Below are positions 56,270 through 64,000 of a stretch of 64,000 nt of DNA, in pieces. The DNA is from Agapetus fuscipes (Eukaryota; Arthropoda; Insecta; Trichoptera; Glossosomatidae). The position numbers were made by a program, and so were the translations under genes. Each line of letters opens with the position of its first letter. The stretch's first letter is position 1. The DNA lies in the NCBI GenBank assembly GCA_951799405.1, contig OX637353.1, positions 2,666,001 to 2,730,000 on the forward strand, given 5' to 3'. Below the pieces are notes generated by a model. That model saw nothing but the letters and a program-made list of their open reading frames with translations, did no database searches and was not told the DNA's origin.

Positions 56270-56512
56270 TATCTAATCTAATCTTAGTTGCAAAGATATG
56301 TAACATTAAGGGTTCACATTACATGCATTTTCACAAGCAGACACGTATTAGTTTGCGCTTAAACATGCCGCATGTGGACTTACAATATAAAAATCCGAAT
56401 CTCAAATGAACAAACACCCTGCAACTCATGCCGACCTTCCCTGAAACAGGGGTGACATTGGCAAAGTGAACCATTTTCTATAGCATGGGTGGCCAGCCGC
56501 ATACCAACCTAA
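56270..56512 (-). repeat. SINE-A2 copy, full length
   Basis: It has an (atcta)n tail, 'gccgcatgtggacttacaat', the hairpin 'ccctgaaacaggggtg' and the head 'cgcataccaacct'. Confidence 0.9.
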
Positions 56513-57211
56513 ATTCTACAGCAAAATATGGAACGAAAAATTCTGTCATCAGTGAAGAAAAAAAAAAGTTGGCAGACACCTTGGTACCTACGCTCTCGTG
56601 CTGTAAGTATAGAATCCTTTCACAAAATTACATTCAAAACGATAAACGCCACGCCTGAACAATCTTGTCAATGATTGTTAAGCAAGTTGCTCGATACTTG
56701 AGAACTTTCAAACATCAAAACACTTTCTGCGAGTCTGCTTAAAATTCAGAGAGCAGGAGCGGCTCCTGCAAAATTAGCCAACGGACGATAACCAGCTTTT
56801 CATTATTATTACTTCGCAACCTATTATTCTTAATCAATAAGCAACTGGTTTATTTCATTTTAAAAACTTTTTTGAAAAAAAAAACTTTTCCGTTTGATGT
56901 TTTTTATGGATCAAGAATTGTATTGTATCTTACTCCTTGTCTACGAAAGCATGCATGAATGTTTCAAGAACTATTTGAAAAGAGAGAAGTTCATCGCTTA
57001 CCGAACACAATAAAAATAAAGAAAGTGTATTAAATCAAATAATAGACATGCGTGAAGGGGCACCTAAGAAAATACCAGCATATTCTATTGGAGTAACGGT
57101 TGATGAAAGCCAGAATTATAAGCTTCCAATAATTTCATTGCATCACATTTGCTACGCATATACATATTATGTAACGAATATTAAGATGCCTTCTGTAAAT
57201 TTATTAATATT
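56513..57211. other. Intergenic sequence, nothing recognised
   Basis: A 60-codon frame at 57048-57230 runs into the next SINE; not supported as a gene. Confidence 0.45.
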
Positions 57212-57442
57212 AAGACCACCCATTCTGTAAAAAATGGTTAATTTTGCCAATGACACCCCTGTTTCAGGGAAGGACGGCAAGAGTTGCAGGGTGTATGTCC
57301 TTTTTGAGATTTGAGTTTTTATGTTGTAGGTTCACATGCGGCATGTACAAGCGCGAACTTGTACGTGTCTGCTTGTGAGAATGCATATAATGTGAATCCC
57401 TAATGTAATATATATTTGCAACTTAGATTAGATTAGATTAGA
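57212..57442 (+). repeat. SINE-A2 copy, 5'-truncated by about 25 bp
   Basis: It starts at 'gaccacccattctgtaaaaa' and ends with four units of (gatta). Core 'gcggcatgtacaagcgcg' marks A2. Confidence 0.9.
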
Positions 57443-58064
57443 AGAGATCGTTTTGTTTTTATTTAAAAAAAATGAGATGTTCACTTTTATCCTTTGCTAG
57501 CGCACCGTCACTGCACCACAGTAGGTACCGGACAATTAATATTTTTCCACTTGAGGTGAATATTTTGGCTCTTCAAGTGAATCGCCTCTAAAGGCTTCAG
57601 CTACGACTTTTAGATAAATATTTCAGTTGAAATTCAATGCGTGGCAATTAGATTACTTGACGGTTTAATCGACTACCATATCAAATTTCACAGTTCAACA
57701 GTATACATTTCTTTGCAAAATGCCAAAGGCGAATAAAGTTGAAAAAGAAAAAATAACAAGTTTTCAAGTCTCGGATTTAATATCAAGCTTTACTTATCGA
57801 AAAAGTCAAATTATTTTACAGTGCAACGACATTTTAAAATTCAATGTTGCAATTTTTTAAATAAAAGTAATAAAAATGAGAACAAATTGGTATAAAATCA
57901 TTATTTCTTATATCATTTAATTTAAAAACAAAAACCTTACGAAGCAGTACGTGAGGAAGGTCGAGAAATGTAAATTAAAAAGGGACGAAGAGTCTACAAC
58001 GCAACGTGTGACAAGATTTGGTCGAATACAATTTTGGAATGAATCTGCTGTGCCGAGGCTGGGA
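57443..58064. other. AT-rich intergenic sequence, nothing recognised
   Basis: There are no frames or repeats of note. Confidence 0.5.
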
Positions 58065-58260
58065 GTGGGTAAGATTTAGGCCTGTGTAGGGGGAGATCTA
58101 GGGTCCAAGCGGATCAGCGCACGGACAAAATGGCGGGCAGGAACCTTTAGGGGGTGCTGGGATGGGTTCAAATGACATGGGTGACCGACCAAGGGTTAAA
58201 TGCTACATGGAGGGAAGTATCCGAGTATGTGAGAGAAGGCCTCACTGATCGTGATGGTCC
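58065..58260 (+). pseudogene. Possible LINE C-terminal relic
   Basis: Against a 65-70% AT background this stretch is GC-rich and looks formerly coding. One frame gives GDLGSKRISARTKWRAGTFR, which resembles the 'aaDR..WR' region near the C-terminus of some LINE proteins. Stops occur on both sides. The identification is tentative. Confidence 0.3.
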
Positions 58261-58334
58261 GCTCAAGGAAAAAAAATCAAAGTAATCACAAGTATGTTAA
58301 TAAAAAAAGAGGAAAAAATACTGAAATAAATATA

Positions 58335-58905
58335 TTTAAAATAAAATTATTTTTTCTTAAACGTAGTTTAATTTTCACAATAATATTTTATATCTCGAGC
58401 ACTTTCGACCATCAATATTCAGGTCATTATCAAGAGTGATGTATGTCAAATTAAAATTTAAGAACAAACCATAGATCAAAATTATATAAATTCAAATAAA
58501 TAGCTAGGTATAGGTACAATAAAGATGAACTTAATTTAAATTCATTAAATTAATAAAATATAACAGTCCAAAATTACAAAAAAAAATCAATTAAAAGAAA
58601 GAAAACGTAAAATAATATACAATATTTATAATAAATTAATTCAAACATCGGAGGGTCAAAAATAAAATAAAATGTTTAAAGCACAAATAAAATTATTGAG
58701 TCAACACAAAAAGACAAATAATAATAATAACAACAAAATGTCAAAGAATAAAAGTAAAATGAAAGGGGTTGGACTATGGCGGATTGCGGAAAGGAGCGAT
58801 GAGCATTAATGAGAATTAAACTACGTTTAAGAAAAAATAATTTTATTTTAAATAAAATGAATTTTCACTGTGTGAATACACAAACCCTACAAAATCTAAA
58901 TAAAT
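58335..58905 (-). mobile_element. Penelope-like element remnant with inverted end repeats
   Basis: The arms at about 58340-58436 and 58810-58850 share 'ttaaacgtagtttaatttt' in opposite orientation; outside the right arm is 'attttcactgtgtgaataca' and 'caaaccctacaaaatct', as at 35690-35735. The interior is A-rich, non-coding, and on the minus strand resembles the T-rich leader at 61403-61655. Terminal repeats in direct or inverted order are typical of Penelope-like elements. The RT and GIY-YIG parts are absent. Confidence 0.5.
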
Positions 58906-59187
58906 ATATGTTTATCAGATAAGTGTAATTGTAAAAGAGTGGGTTATAAGCACAGATCAAAAAAAAGAGGTTATAAGTATAAAATATTGAAATTTGAGCT
59001 TGTACTACTCTCTAGCAGATCTCTTTACATAATCAATTAATTTACACAAAAAAACATTGTTTTTTGCTGAGAGCTACGGAAAATTGCGCTGACTATCAAG
59101 GATCTTTGGCAGATGTGGATAATGCCTGCATACAAAGTGAATGTAAGTAAAAGAAATGTATAAAACAAGTGACGGATACAAATTTGA
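58906..59187. other. Short unique spacer
   Basis: AT-rich; nothing recognised. Confidence 0.4.
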
Positions 59188-59570
59188 CCGGAGCGTAGTC
59201 CAGTGGTAACATTTCGGACTGGTAAATAGAAGGTTGGGGGCTCGAATCCCGGTGGAGCACAAAAAAATACCATTTAAATATTCAAATATGCTCTTCGCTT
59301 GGTTGAAAAATTCATAAAACCTTTACCAAAGACCGGCTACTTAAGCTCCATCCAGCCTTACAGCAACTGGGTCTTTTTTTTTTTTAATTATTTTATTTCA
59401 AAACAGTTTTAGTACATTCAGTTACAATATTGAATTGGGTCTTGATTGAGTATTGGCGCTTTGTAGTAACGACCAAGCTCGTAAACACCTCTGCTCCACT
59501 AAAACAAATGTCATAGACCCCTAGAGTCTCTGAATTCTAAGGAGTCTCCCGCACAGGATTTCTTAAAAAA
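59188..59570 (+). repeat. tRNA-derived SINE-C, longest copy, with a small insertion
   Basis: The head is the most tRNA-like in the window: A box 'tagtccagtggtaac', B box 'ggctcgaatccc' and an end 'ggtggagcac'. The body runs through 'aacctttaccaaagaccgg' and 'ccagccttacagcaactgg', is split at 59376-59435, and resumes to 'gcgctttgtagtaacgacc' and a long 3' end with 'ggagtctcccgcacagga'. Confidence 0.85.
59376..59435 (-). mobile_element. 60-bp poly(A)-tailed retroposed fragment with 8-bp target duplication
   Basis: Flanked by tgggtctt at 59368-59375 and 59436-59443. On the minus strand it ends with AATAAA-containing sequence and a run of A, so it is the last 50 bp of a polyadenylated RNA or a LINE, inserted by target-primed reverse transcription and extremely 5'-truncated. 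The parent was not identified. Confidence 0.75.
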
Positions 59571-60311
59571 AATGAATGGAAAGTGCTACGGTTTGGGGAT
59601 TCTAGAATAAAAATACTGATTTCCTGAGCTTTGCTGTGAACTGCGAATTTATTTAAGATTCACAGTTATATCCTATGTGTAAAAGCGCATTTTCTCATAT
59701 TACTTGTAGATATATAGAAGAAAATGTCACCTTCGTTATCATCTTTGAAGTAAAACGAAAGCTGCAGAGCATTTTCCTGGTTTATTTTTATTAAACTGCA
59801 ATTTTCTCGACAGTGCCAATTTGTTTCTGCTTTCAAAATACAAAAATTCGATAATCCCGCGGAAAAAATAACGTAAAAAAACAAATCCTTGTCCCAAATA
59901 CTTCATTTTTGAGACCTGGATGAACCATATAGTTAATAGAACATAAAGAACGCGTTACGAATAAATTTCAATTATCCCTACTTTCCAGATTTAAGAAGCT
60001 TAGTAAGATCTTTTATGACACTTGGTTTATACAAGTTCAAGTGGTCTTTTCTTGTACTTAAAAAACTCTGAGACGTCATACGCTATGATGACTCGTATGA
60101 TTATTTCTATACAAAAAATCGATTCCGCACAAATTCCATAGACAAAAAAATGGTGGCATCACCTGTCCGAGTTGCTAAGGAGAAAGCTTGTTAATATGTA
60201 ATTAGTTGCTAAGGAACCTAGTAACATAAACAAGTGACCTTAGTGACAAACCAAGAAAAAAATGTAACTTCATTCAACCATGACATATTATGTACGAGTA
60301 TGTATGTATAT
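59571..60311. other. AT-rich intergenic sequence, nothing recognised
   Basis: There are no frames or repeats of note. Confidence 0.5.
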
Positions 60312-60509
60312 CTGTCACAGGTCTATGGGAGCTGGAGCTTCCGGACATTTCGCCCATGTCTACGATGGGCTTCTTCAGCCTAAAAATGCAATGTTGAAGA
60401 TGATCTTGATGAAAACTGTGAGGCTCATTGCACTTTTACACTGAAGAAACCCATCGTAGACATGGGCAAAATTTCCGGAAGCTTAAGCTCCCATAGACCA
60501 CGGCAACAG
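60312..60509. repeat. Palindrome with a hammerhead-like motif in each arm
   Basis: The arms 60312-60378 and 60441-60509 are inverted copies, and the 62-bp centre has an inner inverted pair (aatgcaatg / cattgca). On the minus strand the left arm reads CTGAAGA (60372-60378), a stem GCCCAT...ATGGGC with a 7-base loop, then GAAA. That order is the hammerhead core, with one extra unpaired A after CTGAAGA. In the right arm the stem is ACCCAT...ATGGGC-like and GAAA has become AAAA. Hammerhead motifs of this type are known from Penelope-like retroelements. Confidence 0.6.
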
Positions 60510-61090
60510 ATCCGGGAAAACTTCTCCCCAGCATTATTAATTGCGTTCACATGTAAAGTTAATGTAAAATATAAACATGAAGGGTACAATAAATAATACC
60601 ATGCGTCCCCTATGATGCTCTACTAAGGCCAATATAAAAAAGTTGGCATCTTTCTTGTGAGAGGATTTTTTATTGCGCAAATGAGAAACAAAATCATTTT
60701 TAATATGATTGTAAAACACGACGAAAGATGGTGCTAATTTCAAGAAGCGATAAAACGATGTTTGGGAGTTGACGAAAGTCTGATGAAATTATGAAAGTAC
60801 TAAAAAATGTTTTAAATGTTTATTTAAAGAAATAACAGCAGAGTTGTTTTAATGTTTTTTTTTACTGATGTTGCTATTAACATTACGAATTTTACTGAAG
60901 TTTTCAAAATGTTACGGAATGTTTTGTATACCACTTTTATCGCAAAGAACCTGACTGAAAAGAAGATCGTCATTTAGTTTTTTTTTATGAAAAATTAACA
61001 AAAAACGATCAGGTATAAAAATTCAAGAAAATTTTGTAAGAACGATCACAAAGTATTGATTGTAGAGGCATTCACATTGTCATCCACAGT
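60510..61090. other. AT-rich intergenic sequence, nothing recognised
   Basis: There are chance frames only. Confidence 0.5.
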
Positions 61091-61306
61091 CTGTAATCTA
61101 AGTTGCTAAGATATATTAACTTTTAAAGCTCATATCAAATGCATGCCCACAAACAAACACGTGTAGTTCGCGCTTACAAATGCTGAATGTGTACTTACAA
61201 TTAAATCCAAACCTCAAATGAACATAAAACCTGCAACTTTTGCCGACCTTCCCTGGAACAGGGGGGACATTGACAAAGTGAACAATTTTTTACAGTATGG
61301 GTGTTT
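61091..61306 (-). repeat. SINE-A1 copy lacking the first 25-30 bp of its head
   Basis: It runs from 'ctgtaatctaagttgctaag' through 'aatgctgaatgtgtacttac' to 'tttacagtatgggtg', where it stops short of the 'gtcagcctcataccaacc' head. Confidence 0.85.
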
Positions 61307-61402
61307 TGTTTCAATTTTGTTTCCTATTACGGCTACTATATTAAAATTCTACATTCGGTCGAGGAATTTTAGGATACTTGCAGTAATCTAAAACAAAATT
61401 GA

Positions 61403-61655
61403 TCTCTACGGTTTTTGTTTTGTCAATTTTTTAATATTGTAATTATAATATGTGTCATCTCATTATTGTACCTATTTGTCATAAATTATTATTTTTATTT
61501 AGATTTCTCTATGGTTTTTTGTTTTGTCAATTTGTTATATCATTATATAATATTGTAATTATATTATGTGTCATTTCCTTATTGTACCTATTTGTCGTAC
61601 CTAAATCATTATTTTTTATTTTATTTCTCTATGGTTTTTGTCTTGTCAATTTTTG
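61403..61655 (+). repeat. Imperfect tandem repeat, period 104-120 bp
   Basis: 'ctctacggtttttgttttg' at 61403, 'ctctatggttttttgtttt' at 61507 and 'ctctatggtttttgtcttg' at 61627 mark three starts; between them 'gtgtcatctcattattgtac' and 'gtgtcatttccttattgtac' recur. It lies directly upstream of a Penelope-like arm and may be part of that element's 3' region. Confidence 0.7.
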
Positions 61656-61659
61656 TAAT

Positions 61660-61830
61660 TTAGTATCCTCTTGATAATGACGTGAATAAGTCGAAAGTAC
61701 TTGAGGGAAATAAATACTCAATTTGTGAAAATAAAACTCTGTGTTTTTTATAATTATTTATAAAAATGAATTTTCACTGTGTGAATACCCAAACTTTAAA
61801 AAGTCTAAAACAAAATTGATTTTATATGTA
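61660..61830 (+). repeat. Penelope-like repeat arm, diverged copy
   Basis: 'cttgataatgacgtgaataa' followed by gtcgaaagtacttgag corresponds to the arm motif at 1-40 and 35835-35870, with the stem kept as gac/gtc while the loop is shorter. 'attttcactgtgtgaatacc' follows, as in 58850-58880. Confidence 0.6.
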
Positions 61831-62009
61831 TCGATCACAAAGTCTCACCCTCATAGGTACTTGAGTAAGCGTTCTTAAGCGATGACCAAACGCACGGCTC
61901 TAAGAAAGATGTCGGCTATCAAATAAATCATTAGTTTTAGTCTGTTGTATAGTTTAAATAAAGGAAGGATTGCGCTTTGAGGGGTATATAAAGCTTTTTT
62001 TTAATGCAG
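61831..62009. other. Short unique spacer with a TATA-like word
   Basis: 'gtatataaagc' at 61984-61994 precedes the open segment below; no other signal. Confidence 0.3.
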
Positions 62010-62120
62010 AGGAACTTGATTTCCCGTTTCGGGCCAAATTTAAGTGATTGGTTAACTCGTAGTACCGGCAAAATGCAATCGGCGTCTCCAAAAATGAGAA
62101 CCTGCGTAGCACCTCATTAG
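62010..62120 (+). other. Open segment after a good splice acceptor (weak)
   Basis: A tract 'cttttttttaatgcag' precedes a 36-codon frame reading RNLISRFGPNLSDWLTRS and on to a TAG at 62118. Composition is protein-like, but no domain or partner exon is found. Could be chance. Confidence 0.15.
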
Positions 62121-64000
62121 ATGCTAAAGACCCTCAAATTTAGAAAGACGCGATGCTTATAGGACAAGCTTACTTAAAACAAAACAAAAAGCATTATAGA
62201 CATGCATTTATTGAAAAAATTTATGTTCACAGATATAATTTTTTTGATAATATTTCTTACACTGAAAACCCAATTCCATAACAAATTGTTGAAGCAGAAA
62301 ACAATATTTCAAACTTCCTTGGAAATCCCCAATCTGTACTAAGCTTGTGTGTGTATGTATACTCTGTTATGCTTATGATATATCGTGATCAGATTAAAAA
62401 AACTGAAACTTATAAATCATTGTTTAAGTCATCGGATGCACTTGTCGTTTGCTAGCGCCAGTAACGACCGTTATAAATCTAATATCGGCGCTACGAGCTA
62501 CGAGCTACCAACTGGAGGCGTGGGTACATCAAGATAGTTTACAAGTATGTAGTAAAGGACAGCGAGTAAGTAACAAGTTATCTCAAAGGAATTAGGTTTG
62601 GTGAGAACTCAAGATAGCAAACTAAAACACTTTTTCTAAAAAAACACCCATATTTGTTATAAAGAGTATGTTGGAAAAAAATATCGTTGATTGTACGAGG
62701 TATAAGTACATATAGGTATAAGTACGAGTATACGTCTAAATAATTATTAGAAAAAATATTTATCGTATCGTTGAAACACGAATCACATTTACAAAAATAT
62801 CATTATACTGACGATCTTCTATCTTACAATTTGTAACGGTTAAAAATAGGCAATGATTCAGAAGATTTTAAATTTAAGAACTTAAAATTAAATGTTGTTT
62901 TAATTGCTCTATCCAAACTTAATGTCGGACTCCTGCTATCAGACGAGTATTAAAACAATTCAATTTTTTTTATTTTTTTATTATGCATTACTATCATCTT
63001 GTAATCTTGACTTATTTGTTATTGTAACAGTCAATATGACGGTCAGAATTTTCATCCAGCAACGTCATTGCACTGTAGCTTTCAGCGTCTTTATTTTCAA
63101 TACATTATGTCATTTTCTAGGACACTCAACTACTTTCTTGTCCACCTGATCTGTGTGAACGCCGCACAAAGGCTACGATCCGTAATCTGTTTTAATAGCG
63201 GCGAGTTAGCCGGCAGCGCCTTGAAAATGGGAAAGGATTTTCACTTATGGAAATAAATTTTTCGCAGTGCTGCAGAAATCTTAATTATAGTGAGCAGGTT
63301 TAGATCTCTTTAAAATTACAACTGAATATCCACAGTGAAATATAACAATACGATTATTATTGACGTATGTATTTCATTAATAATTCCACTGTTTGCTTGA
63401 ACTACAATACGAGGCAGAATCTTGGATTAAACCATACGAGTATGTGGCAGCAAAGTGGCAGTGGCTCGTATAGTGGCAGTGAGTAGAACTTGTTTGTTAG
63501 ATCGAAGGTAATATCTATTTGTTCAAACGTTAGCTTAAAATTGAGACAACCGGATAAGAACGGTAGCAAAAAGTTTCCCAGGTCAGGAAGGTATAGAATA
63601 AAAGAGCTATATTTGGCAGCAATTCAAATGTAAAAAAATATGTCTTAAAAATATTTTCTGTAAATAAAGAAAACAAGTGGGGTCCAATTAAGGACCTTTT
63701 TTGAGTTGCTGCCCAGAGCATAGTCAATATGATTTTCAACAAGAAACTTTTTTCAGCGCAGGGACTCATTCAAATTTTGAATGTTGTTGATGCAAATGCA
63801 GAACATCGCTTACACTCGATGTTCGACGAGGATATTAATGATTTATTGACTGACAATGATGATGCAACGAGTTTTTAAAACTTATTTTAAGTATCATAAA
63901 TATTCGAAAATACGCAAATATTATTCATTATGCTGTTGTTCATCCAAAAATGTGTTTTCTTTCATTCTTATATGTGGATGTAGGTTTATAAAAACGTTCC
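62121..64000. other. AT-rich intergenic sequence, nothing recognised
   Basis: No repeat family or credible gene is seen up to the right edge. A short GC-richer patch at 63140-63235 contains no supported frame. Confidence 0.5.

Noticed and set aside
59188..59262. Functional tRNA gene
   Set aside because: A and B boxes are clear, but the acceptor stem does not pair well, and the same head sits on a repeated body in several copies, so it is a SINE head.
1..64000. A host operon, prophage or bacterial gene cluster
   Set aside because: No Shine-Dalgarno-spaced frames, no long ORFs, and abundant animal-type SINEs, LINEs and mariner sequence.

Overview
This looks like AT-rich, gene-poor nuclear DNA from an animal, most likely an arthropod. 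The window has no long open frames, no operons and no bacterial signals. Instead it is packed with decayed retroposons and DNA transposons in both orientations. Recognisable remnants are the C-terminal ends of two or three LINE families, a deleted mariner, a deleted PIF/Harbinger element with an N-terminal transposase piece and a MADF piece, solo LTRs, Penelope-like repeat arms, three SINE families and several inverted-repeat (MITE or foldback) families. Frequent words such as 'taggtac' and 'acgagtat', and a LINE tail containing 'ggcggtcttatcgc', suggest an insect, perhaps a moth or butterfly. That taxonomic guess is weak.

Layout. 1-11 kb: a Penelope-like arm at the left edge, SINE-A copies, a solo LTR with a 4-bp duplication (5201-5637), and several 5'-truncated LINE 3' ends; the best is a reverse-transcriptase C-terminus at 9653-10425 on the minus strand. 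11-20 kb: a small MITE, the deleted Harbinger element (11964-12640), a LINE scrap, an inverted-repeat element (17344-17585) and an 857-bp near-perfect foldback palindrome flanked by TTA (19145-20007). 20-33 kb: mostly unique AT-rich sequence with scattered MITEs, LINE scraps and a SINE inside a SINE (24711-25046). 33-36 kb: a tail-to-tail pair of tRNA-derived SINEs, the 333-bp mariner relic and an 81-bp-arm palindrome. 36-41 kb: quiet, with one short splice-bounded open segment (38111-38166). 41-49 kb: the longest LINE ORF (41206-42129), a cluster of tRNA-derived SINEs, and a 2.3-kb tandem array whose roughly 410-bp unit is itself built from SINE-A (45725-48010). 49-53 kb: a dense SINE-A cluster and inverted LTR remnants. 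53-64 kb: more inverted repeats, SINEs, Penelope-like copies and a palindrome holding a hammerhead-like motif (60312-60509).

No complete host gene can be supported. Four short open segments next to splice-like or start signals are listed as weak exon candidates. The elements do not form a pathway. What links them is nesting, which gives a relative order of insertion: SINE-A2 into SINE-A1, LINE tails into SINE-A, and a SINE-A into one unit of a SINE-A-derived array. Family names used below: SINE-A (5' end TCCTTGACTTATAGG, then GGTTGGTATGAGGCTGACC), SINE-B and SINE-C (tRNA-derived), LINE-L (CR1/L2-like), LINE-R (GRGRPRKQW type) and MITE-D (TIR with paired 'gcgtaaa' and 'gtacaaaacattgcg' words).
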